From Bacillota bacterium (GTDB taxonomy: Bacteria; Bacillota; Clostridia; Lachnospirales; Lachnospiraceae): a stretch of 21,249 nt of DNA. The notes below the pieces were generated by a model, which worked only from the letters and a program-made list of their open reading frames with translations, did no database searches and was not told the DNA's origin. Positions 8,150-15,676 of this stretch are shown here, one piece after another; position 1 is the stretch's first letter, and each line of letters begins with the position of its first letter. Position numbers and translations under genes: made by a program. The DNA lies in NCBI GenBank assembly GCA_023450835.1, contig JAEXGM010000242.1, positions 1 to 21,249 of the forward strand, given 5' to 3'.

Positions 8150-9142
8150 ATGAGCAGAAATATTGACGTTGTGGCGTTAGGGGAATTATTAATTGATTTT
8201 ACGGAATGTAGAGACAGCATACAGGGAAATCCTGTATTAGAGGCAAATCCGGGAGGAGCTCCCTGCAATTTACTGTCCCAGCTGACAAAGCTAGGAAATA
8301 AAACTGCCTTCATAGGAAAAGTGGGAAACGACCGATTCGGCAAACTGTTAATTGACAGAGTTTCCGGATTGGGTATTGATACCACCTGTCTTTATAAAGA
8401 CAAAGAAGTCCATACTACTCTGGCTTTTGTCCATACATTTCCTGACGGAGACAGGGATTTTTCCTTTTACCGGAATCCGGGCGCGGATATGATGCTGACA
8501 GAAGAAGAGATACCGGAAGACATCATAAAAAACGCACAGATTTTTCATTTTGGAACGCTTTCCATGACCCATGAGGGGAACAGAAAAGCGACGAAAAAAG
8601 CATTAAGCATAGCAAAAGAGAATGGCTGTCTGATATCCTTTGATCCGAACTTGCGGCCTCCTCTTTGGGAAAGCCTGGATACCGCAAAAGAGCAGACGGA
8701 ATACGGATTAGAGCAGTGTGATATTCTAAAAATTTCGGACAATGAGATACAATGGCTCACAGATACCAAGGACTTTGATAAGGGAATAGAGATATTACGG
8801 ACAAAATATGATATTCCCTTAATACTCCTGACTATGGGCAGGGATGGAAGCAGAGCGTATTATAAGGGATTCAGGATTGAAGTAGAATCCTTTATACAAG
8901 AGAAAACAATCGAAACCACCGGTGCCGGTGATACTTTTGGCGGGTGTATCCTGCATCATATATTACAATGGGGACTTAGAGAGCTGACAGAGGAGAAGCT
9001 TAGAAAGATGCTGACCTTTGCCAATGCAGGGGCATCCATCATTACTACCAGAAAGGGAGCACTCTCTGTAATGCCCTCAGAGGGTGAAATTATGGAGTTG
9101 ATAAATAAAAGAGTCCCTTTCAATGAATTTACAGTCAGATAA
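8150..9142 (+). CDS. PfkB/ribokinase-family fructokinase
   Basis: This gene is expected to encode the ATP-dependent kinase that converts fructose to fructose-6-phosphate, passing the GH32 product into glycolysis. The PfkB signature NPGGAPCN (33-40) and the C-terminal signature TTGAGDTFGG, with catalytic base D261, are both present. The 330-residue length and the start VVALGELLIDF match bacterial fructokinases of this family. The ribosome binding site is AAGGATGA. It is the last gene of the operon and is followed by a strong terminator. Other PfkB sugars such as 2-keto-3-deoxygluconate are possible in principle, but two GH32-type enzymes upstream make fructose the best call. Confidence 0.9.
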   Translation: MSRNIDVVALGELLIDFTECRDSIQGNPVLEANPGGAPCNLLSQLTKLGNKTAFIGKVGNDRFGKLLIDRVSGLGIDTTCLYKDKEVHTTLAFVHTFPDGDRDFSFYRNPGADMMLTEEEIPEDIIKNAQIFHFGTLSMTHEGNRKATKKALSIAKENGCLISFDPNLRPPLWESLDTAKEQTEYGLEQCDILKISDNEIQWLTDTKDFDKGIEILRTKYDIPLILLTMGRDGSRAYYKGFRIEVESFIQEKTIETTGAGDTFGGCILHHILQWGLRELTEEKLRKMLTFANAGASIITTRKGALSVMPSEGEIMELINKRVPFNEFTVR

Positions 9143-9163
9143 CAGAATCGGTAAAATATAATT

Positions 9164-9194
9164 TCTCCTTGAATTTAAATTCAAGGAGATTTTT
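9164..9194 (+). terminator. Intrinsic terminator of the sugar operon (probably bidirectional)
   Basis: The 26-base stretch 9164-9189 is a perfect palindrome (arm TCTCCTTGAATTT) and is followed by TTTTT. It lies between the convergent fructokinase and second repressor genes. On the minus strand the stem is followed by a T-rich run, so it may also stop the repressor transcript. Confidence 0.85.
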
Positions 9195-9241
9195 GATGTA
9201 CATCGGGTGATTCTATTTGCTTCTATATATAAATTTCCTGT

Positions 9242-10282
9242 TTATTTCTGAGTAGAAAGTCTGTTTATAATCTGTGTCTGAACATAAACCGTCCTATAGG
9301 CCAGTTCAGGATGCTGGATTCTCGACAATAGAATTTCCGCCGCAAAATGCCCCATTGAATCGCCAGGTATATTAGCTGTGGTAAGAGGAGGCTCTATAAT
9401 TCTGGACTCTGTAGAATTATCAAACCCGCATATTTTAATATCACCGGGAATAGTAAGATTCATAGATTTTAGGGCTCTTATGACATCTATTGCAATGTAG
9501 TCATTTGCGCAGACAAAGGCTTCCGGTATACAAGGGAGTGCTTTTATTTTGGAAGCTAATAATTCAAGATTATAATAGGGCAGATTATCATTTTCTAAAA
9601 TGCAAAAATCCTTATAATTGTCTAAGGAAGAATCCTGCATAGCGCGGCAGTAACCTTGCCAGCGTTCATAAAAAGAGTGACAGTGAAGGTAATCGCCTAC
9701 AAAACCTATTTTTTGAAGGCCGTCGGCAACAAGTGAAAGTGTCATCTGGTAGGAACAGTTACAGTTTTCCATATACATAATATCAGATTTTAACATTTGT
9801 CCCTTTGTGTTTGCGTAAGTATCTATAAATAAAGTCGGAATATCCAGATTACATAGAAATTCCGTATATTTTTCATTAAACATTTCAATTACGATAATAC
9901 CTTTTGTGGATTCATAGTTAAAGTTGGCGGGAAGTTCACATTGAAACATAAAGTCATCCCGGATAGTGTACATGGACAACCGGTATCCCAGTACGCTTAT
10001 GTGTTCCTGAAAAGTATGCAATAGCGGAGAACTAAAATGAGAGGTACTTAATACGGAATGGCTGAACAGGGCAATTTCATAATTGGGACCGGGTATTATG
10101 GTATCTGCAAGGTTCTGATTCAACATTGAAAACTGTTTGTAACCTAGTTCTGCTGCCTTATTAAAAATTTTTAGCTTCGTATCATTAGAAACAGTCCCGG
10201 TTCCGTTAATAGCTTTTGAGACTGTATTACGGGAAATATTTAAGGCATCTGCAATGTCTTGAACGGTCGCTTTGTGCTTCAT
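9242..10282 (-). CDS. LacI/GalR-family transcriptional repressor (second paralog)
   Basis: The full-length protein has 346 residues. The helix-turn-helix is at about 5-28 (SRNTVSKAING) and is followed by a type-1 periplasmic-binding-like sensor domain. Shared stretches with the partial repressor at 2-1048 run through the DNA-binding and sensor domains, so the two arose by duplication and may bind the same operator. A strong AGAGGAGG ribosome binding site precedes the ATG. Its promoter (10309-10337) overlaps an exact copy of CAAATGTAAAC, suggesting autorepression. It is convergent with the operon it probably controls. The inducer is inferred to be a product of the fructan pathway. Confidence 0.93.
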   Translation of the reverse strand: MKHKATVQDIADALNISRNTVSKAINGTGTVSNDTKLKIFNKAAELGYKQFSMLNQNLADTIIPGPNYEIALFSHSVLSTSHFSSPLLHTFQEHISVLGYRLSMYTIRDDFMFQCELPANFNYESTKGIIVIEMFNEKYTEFLCNLDIPTLFIDTYANTKGQMLKSDIMYMENCNCSYQMTLSLVADGLQKIGFVGDYLHCHSFYERWQGYCRAMQDSSLDNYKDFCILENDNLPYYNLELLASKIKALPCIPEAFVCANDYIAIDVIRALKSMNLTIPGDIKICGFDNSTESRIIEPPLTTANIPGDSMGHFAAEILLSRIQHPELAYRTVYVQTQIINRLSTQK

Positions 10283-10308
10283 AAAAACCTCCTCTTTATT
10301 TTACCATA

Positions 10309-10337
10309 ATCATATAATATTTTATTACAGGTGTCAA
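10309..10337 (-). promoter_or_regulatory. Sigma-A promoter of second LacI gene
   Basis: Read on the minus strand: TTGACA (10337-10332), 17-bp spacer, TATGAT (10314-10309), ending 26 bp before the start codon. The -35 is a perfect consensus. The overlap of CAAATGTAAAC with the -35 implies control by a repressor rather than low basal strength. Confidence 0.8.
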
Positions 10338-10346
10338 ATGTAAACA
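10332..10346 (+). promoter_or_regulatory. Candidate LacI operator over the -35 of the second repressor
   Basis: TGTCAAATGTAAACA is a partial palindrome (TGT--A---T--ACA). CAAATGTAAAC within it is identical to part of the site at 1214-1232, and its CAAATGTA core is shared with the operon promoter. Overlap with the -35 fits autorepression or cross-repression by the paralog. Confidence 0.55.
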
Positions 10347-10372
10347 TTGAATTATGCATATGACTTCTGGAG

Positions 10373-10405
10373 TAATATCTTATATTTCTAAAATTTAAGA
10401 TATTA
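10373..10405. repeat. Inverted repeat in the intergenic region before the carboxypeptidase gene
   Basis: TAATATCTTA (10373-10382) and TAAGATATTA (10396-10405) form a perfect 10-base inverted repeat around 13 bases. It lies about 80 bp upstream of the carboxypeptidase gene. It could be an operator or a weak hairpin; the composition is very AT-rich, so chance is possible. No convincing promoter was assigned for the downstream gene. Confidence 0.3.
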
Positions 10406-10481
10406 ATATTTTAAGAGGTTTTGGAGAATATTAATAGCGGGTCACAAAAAAATGGGCATAAGCTGCTAACAGGAGCTTGTA

Positions 10482-11519
10482 ATGAAAAAAAATATAAACC
10501 TTATTATATCCTTATTATGTATTACTGTTTTCGTTCATAATCTTTTCTATGCAGTGCCGCTTATAAGCCAGAACCTTTACGGAGTCCAGGCTGTCTATGC
10601 AAAAGCGGACGATACACTGCCGTTAATTTCAGACGGCAGTTCCGTAGATTATATGTCTTATATTCCGGAGATGAAATGCAGTAAACAGGTACAAAAAGCC
10701 CTGTCCGTAAAAAATCCGGAAATATCCGTTGATGCCAAAGCAGCTCTTCTTATTGATGCAAAGACCGGAAAGGTATTGTATCACAAGAATGCACTGGAGC
10801 CTATATTTCCTGCCAGTACAGCGAAGGTCCTTACAGCACTGGTAGTATTAGACTGGTGCAAGACCAGCGAGATGGTGAAGGTAGGAAACGAGGTAAGTTT
10901 AATTCCTTATGATTCTTCCAGGGCAGGCTTAAGAGCCGGAGATAAGCTGAAAGTCTATAATCTTCTTGAGGCCATGCTGCTGCCCTCCGGTAACGATGCT
11001 GCTTACGCACTGGCTGTTTATGTAGGAAGAAAAGAGCTAAAGGATAATAAAGCGGAAGCAATGTCAGCTATCAGAGAATTTACCCGTCTGATGAATGACA
11101 AAGCCAGAGATTTAGGAGCTGAGAATTCCTGCTTTATATCTCCTGACGGATATGATGCAATCGGACAGTATTCCACAGCCTATGATATGGGACGTATCGG
11201 CTTGCAGGCACTAAAGAGCAAAACGATTACCAAGATAGTAAAGGAAAGAACCACTACAATCAAGATGGCAAGCGGAAGGACATTACCTCTATGGAATACC
11301 AATGCCCTTATCAATAAGGACAGCGTCTGGTATGAATCCCATGTTATCGGTTTAAAGACCGGTACCACCAGTCTTGCCGGAAGATGTCTGATATCGGCAG
11401 CACAGACGGATAAAGGCTTGGTATTGTCAGTAGTTATGAATTCTTCCAGCCAGGGGCGTTGGAATGACTCCCTTAGACTTCTTAAGTACGGAAGAAAAGT
11501 TATGAGCGTAAACAAATAA
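10482..11519 (+). CDS. Secreted D-alanyl-D-alanine carboxypeptidase (peptidase S11, DacF/PBP5-like)
   Basis: This enzyme removes the terminal D-Ala of peptidoglycan stem pentapeptides outside the cell. The three active-site motifs are present: STAK with nucleophile S112 and K115, SGN at 169-171, and KTG at 292-294. A long hydrophobic N-terminus (about 5-40) is a signal peptide or uncleaved anchor; VYA-KA near residue 40 is a plausible cleavage point. At 345 residues the protein ends soon after the catalytic domain, so the C-terminal beta domain and amphipathic anchor of classical PBP5/DacF appear to be missing. The ribosome binding site CAGGAG precedes the ATG. It is a single-gene unit closed by the terminator at 11526-11568. 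Confidence 0.92.
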   Translation: MKKNINLIISLLCITVFVHNLFYAVPLISQNLYGVQAVYAKADDTLPLISDGSSVDYMSYIPEMKCSKQVQKALSVKNPEISVDAKAALLIDAKTGKVLYHKNALEPIFPASTAKVLTALVVLDWCKTSEMVKVGNEVSLIPYDSSRAGLRAGDKLKVYNLLEAMLLPSGNDAAYALAVYVGRKELKDNKAEAMSAIREFTRLMNDKARDLGAENSCFISPDGYDAIGQYSTAYDMGRIGLQALKSKTITKIVKERTTTIKMASGRTLPLWNTNALINKDSVWYESHVIGLKTGTTSLAGRCLISAAQTDKGLVLSVVMNSSSQGRWNDSLRLLKYGRKVMSVNK

Positions 11520-11525
11520 AACAAT

Positions 11526-11568
11526 AAACTGCCCGGTCGGCTTATAATGCTGTCCGGGCAGTTTTTTT
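11526..11568 (+). terminator. Intrinsic terminator after the carboxypeptidase gene
   Basis: AAACTGCCCGG (11526-11536) pairs with CCGGGCAGTTT (11554-11564) around a 17-nt loop, and the T-run extends to 11568. The GC-rich stem followed at once by the T-run makes this a textbook terminator. Confidence 0.92.
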
Positions 11569-11638
11569 AACAGAGATAGGAATTCTGAGGATATCACCTG
11601 TTAGGTCTGCATAGTATAAATTAATGCATTTGCGGCAG

Positions 11639-11667
11639 TGGACAAGAAAGCGGCCGGCGGTTATACT
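11639..11667 (+). promoter_or_regulatory. Probable sigma-A promoter of the MerR-family gene
   Basis: TGGACA (11639-11644), a 17-bp spacer and TATACT (11662-11667) match the consensus at five of six positions each. It ends 32 bp before the start codon. Confidence 0.5.
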
Positions 11668-11699
11668 TATAATTATATATATTTGAAGAGAGGGATTTT

Positions 11700-12503
11700 A
11701 TGAAGTATTCCATAAAGGAATTTGCCGAATTATTAGGTGTAACTGTCGATACGCTGCGCTTGTATGAAAAATATGGAATCATAAGCCCATCGAAGGACAA
11801 GAGGAACGGTTACCGATGCTTTAATGATTTTGACGCCAGAGATATGTTAATGAGCCGCTGGTACAGAAGCCTTGATTTCTCAATGCAGGAAGCGGCTTAT
11901 CTGACAGGAAGTGCCGATACCGGAGAAATTATTGACAGGGTGCAAAAGAAAAAGACTGAGCTGGAGGAGGAGATAAAAAGGAAGCAGCGGCTGCTTGAGA
12001 AACTTTCCGAGATTACCGCAGCATGCAATGGGATAGAGAAAAGGGTAAAGCAGTGCGGTCTCAGAAATCTTCCGGGCGTATTCCGTATTACTCAGACGGA
12101 GAAAAACAGCCTTGTAAAAGACACTTCTCTTGCTGAAATTGTTGAGGAATGGATGAAATTTCTTCCCTTTACCCTATTTTCCTTTCATATCCGCAAGGCG
12201 GAAATAGAAAGCGGCAGCCAGCATTTTAATTATAACTGGGGTCTTGCAGTATATGAGGAGGATGCGAACGGGCTGAATTTAAAACATCTGGAGGGAATAG
12301 AATACCTTGCCCCTTCCAGATGTGTCTCCTCTCTGATTAAATGCTCCAGCGATTACATAACCAGGGATTCTATCGCATTTATGTTTGACTATATGAAAGA
12401 GGCGGGTTATAAGCCCAAAGGGGACATATTCGGTAAAATTGTTTTGTCGGAAAACTCCGGAGCAAAAAGGAGCACTTATCTGGAAGTAAACATACCGGTA
12501 TAA
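11700..12503 (+). CDS. MerR-family activator with GyrI/BmrR-like effector domain
   Basis: The N-terminal winged helix-turn-helix is canonical (YSIKEFAELLGVTVDTLRLY, then EKYGII at 23-28). A coiled-coil dimerisation helix rich in K/E follows at about 78-112. The C-terminal part, ending YLEVNIPV, resembles the GyrI-like effector-binding fold of BmrR-type regulators. At 267 residues the length fits that subgroup and is too long for metal-sensing MerR proteins. The ribosome binding site is AGAGAGGGA. The next promoter downstream (12540-12570) has the 19-bp spacer typical of MerR targets, so this protein very probably activates the flavin reductase gene. The inducer is likely a small organic molecule (inference), possibly the substrate of that reductase. 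Confidence 0.88.
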   Translation: MKYSIKEFAELLGVTVDTLRLYEKYGIISPSKDKRNGYRCFNDFDARDMLMSRWYRSLDFSMQEAAYLTGSADTGEIIDRVQKKKTELEEEIKRKQRLLEKLSEITAACNGIEKRVKQCGLRNLPGVFRITQTEKNSLVKDTSLAEIVEEWMKFLPFTLFSFHIRKAEIESGSQHFNYNWGLAVYEEDANGLNLKHLEGIEYLAPSRCVSSLIKCSSDYITRDSIAFMFDYMKEAGYKPKGDIFGKIVLSENSGAKRSTYLEVNIPV

Positions 12504-12508
12504 AATTT

Positions 12509-12548
12509 CAAGGTCAATAGTTTGTTATTTAACAAACTATTGACCTTG
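12509..12548 (+). terminator. Forty-base near-perfect palindrome after the MerR gene
   Basis: Arms 12509-12527 and 12530-12548 are exact reverse complements of 19 nt around two central bases. It begins six bases after the stop codon. No T-run follows, so if it terminates it is atypical. Its right arm contains the -35 box of the next promoter (TTGACC, 12540-12545) and half of the dyad, so it may act as part of the operator as well. Confidence 0.6.
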
Positions 12549-12570
12549 GTGTTACACCAGGGTTTATGAT
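12540..12570 (+). promoter_or_regulatory. MerR-type promoter with 19-bp spacer and central dyad
   Basis: TTGACC (12540-12545) and TATGAT (12565-12570) are separated by 19 bp. Centred in the spacer is ACCTTGGTGT-T-ACACCAGGGT (12544-12564), whose two ten-base arms match at nine positions as an inverted repeat. An over-long spacer with such a dyad is the hallmark of promoters that MerR-family activators untwist. A MerR gene lies immediately upstream and the flavin reductase gene starts at 12614. Confidence 0.85.
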
Positions 12571-12600
12571 ATCAGTGCATAATAAGGTACTAATATCATA
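12565..12600. repeat. Inverted repeat in the 5' leader of the reductase gene
   Basis: TATGATAT (12565-12572) and ATATCATA (12593-12600) are exact reverse complements around 20 bases. The left arm overlaps the -10 box and the right arm abuts the AAGGAGAG ribosome binding site. It could be a second operator or chance symmetry in AT-rich DNA. Confidence 0.3.
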
Positions 12601-12613
12601 AAGGAGAGAAAGT

Positions 12614-14608
12614 ATGAAACAAAGAAAGTATGTTATCTTATTAATGGTCTGCATAATAGCATTGGTTTTCGGCGGATGCAATAAAAAAGACCAGGGAGAT
12701 AAGAAGAGTGAAAGCAAGGATACTACGGAGAATGCAAAGGTGACAGAAGAAGCGGAGACTACCCAGGCGGCAGACCCTTCCAAGGGGATTTCCTATAAAG
12801 CCGGCACCTATACCGGAAAGGCGGAAGGCAAGGACGGACAGATTGAAGTGGAGGTAACCTTCAGCGATTCCGAAATAACAGATATTAAGGTGGTAAATCA
12901 GACGGAAACAGAAGGTCTGGGGGATAAGGCTATCGACAGTATAAAAGATGAGGTGCTTAAGGGTCAGAGTCTGGATGTGGATGCTGTTTCCGGTGCTACC
13001 GAATCCAGCAACGGAGTTCTTGCTGCAATTGAAGATGCGGTAAAGCAGGCCGGTGGTGATGTGGACGTGCTCAAGGAAAAGGAAATAACAAAAGAAGGCG
13101 AAGGTAAGACGGAAGAGATTACTGCGGACGTCGTGGTAATCGGAGCCGGAGCCTCCGGTGTATCAGCTGCGGTGTCGGCGGCTGATAAGGGTGCAAAGGT
13201 CATTATTATAGAAAAAACCGCAGTAATCGGCGGTGCCAGTAATTTATCCTGGGCGGGAAAATTCTATAATTCCTCCGCTGCTCTTGATGCCGGCTTGAAG
13301 GTTGCGGTAGAGAAGGAAATTTCCGACTGGATTGTCAATAATCACTGGAGGGTGGATGCTGCCGCTATCAGGCAGTATGTGACGAAATCAGGAGAGACCT
13401 ATGACTGGCTTGCCAAGAAAGGCTATCAGACGACCTTTATTAATTTTGGAGGTGAACAGCTCCATATGCTGCCCGCCTATGACACACGACAGAAGATTCT
13501 TCGGAATATGCTGGAGGCTTCCGTAGTAAAGGGCGGCGGGCAGGTACTTACCGAAACCACAGGTAAAAAGCTTATAACAGATGCATCAGGGGATGTCATC
13601 GGTGTCAGTGCCGAAAAAGCTGACGGAACCACGGTAAATATCACTGCAAAAAGTGTTGTGATGGCGACCGGTGGTTATGCGGGAAACAAAGAAATGGTAA
13701 AGGAACTCTTTGGCTTTGAGGGCATTAACGGCGGGCTTGGTCAGAATGTGGGTGAAGGTCTTAAAATGGCCTGGGCTGTGGGAGCAAAGGTACCGGATAA
13801 TATCGGCGGACAGATGCTGCACCAGACTCTGGCAAAAGCAACTGCAAACTTAAAGAAGGAATATTCCTCCTTTGAGGCAAGCTATCCGCTGATGCTGACC
13901 TATCTGCCGAACTTTATGAATGTAGGACCCTCAGGAGCCAGATTCAGGGATGAAGCGGCTACCCTGACAGCAGTGGCAGCTGCCAATACCAGCGCTTTTA
14001 ACGGAGCTTATCATATGGTAATTGTTTCGAAATCTCAGCTGGAGCTTCTGGCGAAGAAGGGAATGAGCGGAGTCAATGCACCTGCGCTGCCTGGAATGCC
14101 TCCGGAATTTTATGCAGATTTTACAAAGCAGTTCACACTTGACAATCCTTGGAAGGATGTAGAAAAGGTTATGGATTCCATGGTTGCCAACGGTGACGGT
14201 TACAAAGGAGACACCATTGAAGAGCTGGCTGAAAATGCAGGAATGGATGTCGAAACTTTTAAGGAGGCTTTTGATAATTATACGAAAGCTACAAAGACAG
14301 GTGTAGATACGGAATTTGGAAAATCGAAGAAATACCTGTTGCCGATGGGAGAAGAGGGCCCCTATTATGCAATTGTAGCGCAGATTAATAATCTGGGCTC
14401 CGTGGGAGGTCTTCTGGTAAATACACAATTCAAGGTATTGGACGATAACAGAACACCAATCAAAGGACTCTATGCAGTCGGACTGGAATCAGAGGGAGTA
14501 CTTTTTAATGATACCTATGTCGGCAATGGCGTAGGCATTGGTTATTCCTTTACATCGGGACGCCTGGGTGGAGAAGACGCTGCAGAGTATGCATTAGGTA
14601 GTAAATAA
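12614..14608 (+). CDS. Flavinylated extracellular FAD-dependent reductase lipoprotein (FMN_bind + FAD_binding_2)
   Basis: Lipobox FGGC places the lipidated cysteine at residue 22, so the enzyme is anchored outside the cell. After a charged linker comes an FMN_bind domain (about 55-145) whose SGAT motif carries T129, the residue that ApbE would modify with FMN. A flavoprotein domain of the fumarate/urocanate reductase type follows, with the dinucleotide motif GAGASG at 177-182 and GARFRDE around R443, matching the catalytic Arg segment of the family. The domain order is that of UrdA-like reductases used in anaerobic respiration, without heme motifs. The His and Arg that bind fumarate are not conserved: GVHHTMGG becomes NNLGSVGG (592-599), and L630 and T634 stand at the His and Arg positions of GGVHGANR. 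The acceptor is therefore unknown. Expression is probably MerR-activated from the 12540-12570 promoter. Confidence 0.9.
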   Translation: MKQRKYVILLMVCIIALVFGGCNKKDQGDKKSESKDTTENAKVTEEAETTQAADPSKGISYKAGTYTGKAEGKDGQIEVEVTFSDSEITDIKVVNQTETEGLGDKAIDSIKDEVLKGQSLDVDAVSGATESSNGVLAAIEDAVKQAGGDVDVLKEKEITKEGEGKTEEITADVVVIGAGASGVSAAVSAADKGAKVIIIEKTAVIGGASNLSWAGKFYNSSAALDAGLKVAVEKEISDWIVNNHWRVDAAAIRQYVTKSGETYDWLAKKGYQTTFINFGGEQLHMLPAYDTRQKILRNMLEASVVKGGGQVLTETTGKKLITDASGDVIGVSAEKADGTTVNITAKSVVMATGGYAGNKEMVKELFGFEGINGGLGQNVGEGLKMAWAVGAKVPDNIGGQMLHQTLAKATANLKKEYSSFEASYPLMLTYLPNFMNVGPSGARFRDEAATLTAVAAANTSAFNGAYHMVIVSKSQLELLAKKGMSGVNAPALPGMPPEFYADFTKQFTLDNPWKDVEKVMDSMVANGDGYKGDTIEELAENAGMDVETFKEAFDNYTKATKTGVDTEFGKSKKYLLPMGEEGPYYAIVAQINNLGSVGGLLVNTQFKVLDDNRTPIKGLYAVGLESEGVLFNDTYVGNGVGIGYSFTSGRLGGEDAAEYALGSK

Positions 14609-14627
14609 AAATATATATGACAACGAA

Positions 14628-14662
14628 TCAAAAGAGGCTGCCGCAACAGCCTCTTTTGATTT
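14628..14662. terminator. Shared terminator hairpin of two convergent genes
   Basis: TCAAAAGAGGCTG (14628-14640) pairs perfectly with CAGCCTCTTTTGA (14647-14659) around a six-base loop and is followed by TTT. It stands between the convergent reductase and kinase genes. The U-tract is short on both strands, but the A/T-rich base of the stem supports terminator use in either direction. Confidence 0.75.
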
Positions 14663-14673
14663 CTGTCAGGTAT

Positions 14674-15537
14674 TTATGTTTCCTGTAAATATTCTTTTAA
14701 GGAAACAAACATCTGCCTGGCCATTATACTGTAATCATTTCCGGTGTTTGCTGCTCCTGCCTGAAGTATTGCCCACATCGCATTCCAGAAAGCCACTATA
14801 AAACCCATTTTTTCCAACCCATCCATCTTTTCCTCATCACAATAACCGAAGTAATTTCTTAAAAATTCTTCTTTTTGGCTCCTGGTATATGGCATGCATA
14901 CAATTGACAGATCAAAGAAGATATCGCCCATTCCTGCATATTCCCAGTCAATAAGTCTTAAGGAGCCGTCATCAAGAAAATTATTCGGGAAAGGATCGTT
15001 ATGACATAGTCCGGTGTAGAACTGCTTTTTTTCATCCCGTGCATTTTTAATTGAGTGCATCTTATCCAGCAATTCATTTATAAATTCAGGTAATTCCATA
15101 TTATGTTGTTTTGCATAATTAATTCTGTCTTCAATATCCCTATATGGTGAAAATTCAAATAAAACAGGCGGCAGTCTGTGCACTCTTTTTAAAGTATCCG
15201 CCAGACGCAGGAGATTTGCCGGCACCACTACGTCTTCATAGCTCCATTTTTTACCTTCAATATATACAGTCACCATATTTCCTGTGTCTTCAGAAAAGTA
15301 AATGATATCAGCACCTACCCCGATATCAGCCGCCGCTTTCATGGCTGCCAGTTCTCCGCTTCTGTTAATACCCAACTCATGAAAATTCTCACGGCCAATC
15401 CGAACGGCATACTTGTTGCTGTCATCTGCAATTATAAAATTTTTATTTGTAAGTCCATCGCTTTGATATTCAACGGAGAAACTGTCAAGTTCGCATCCAA
15501 GAGCTTCTTTTACTACATTCTTCAGGTTTTTATCCAA
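14674..15537 (-). CDS. Choline-kinase/LicA-like phosphotransferase (APH fold), TTG start
   Basis: This is a small-molecule kinase of the aminoglycoside phosphotransferase/choline kinase fold. HNDPFPNN carries the catalytic base D181 and N186; IDWEYAGMGD has the metal-binding D197. The N-terminal SDGLTNKNF loop (26-34) matches the LicA-type nucleotide-binding turn. An upstream ATG at 15801 would extend the protein by 88 residues, but that stretch is hydrophobic, unlike the family, and overlaps the topoisomerase gene. The TTG at 15537 has AGAGGAGG six to seven bases upstream and gives 287 residues, the usual LicA length. No phosphocholine transferase or teichoic acid gene is nearby, so choline is only the likeliest substrate; ethanolamine, another amino alcohol or a sugar is possible. 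Confidence 0.85.
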   Translation of the reverse strand: MDKNLKNVVKEALGCELDSFSVEYQSDGLTNKNFIIADDSNKYAVRIGRENFHELGINRSGELAAMKAAADIGVGADIIYFSEDTGNMVTVYIEGKKWSYEDVVVPANLLRLADTLKRVHRLPPVLFEFSPYRDIEDRINYAKQHNMELPEFINELLDKMHSIKNARDEKKQFYTGLCHNDPFPNNFLDDGSLRLIDWEYAGMGDIFFDLSIVCMPYTRSQKEEFLRNYFGYCDEEKMDGLEKMGFIVAFWNAMWAILQAGAANTGNDYSIMARQMFVSLKEYLQET

Positions 15538-15676
15538 ATGCTGCCTCCTCTTATAAGAACTGCTATAATAGGATGTTAGCAAAAAACGGAGTATTTGTAC
15601 ATGTTGATTTTTACAGTTGTTTTGTAGTATTTCATCCCTTACAGAATTAAGTATGCCCTTGGTGATTATAAGCTTC

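Noticed and set aside
13931..14428. A 165-residue minus-strand frame inside the reductase gene
   Set aside because: It is entirely antisense to a well-supported conserved gene, is rich in Cys, His, Phe and Ile, and shows no domain or ribosome binding site.
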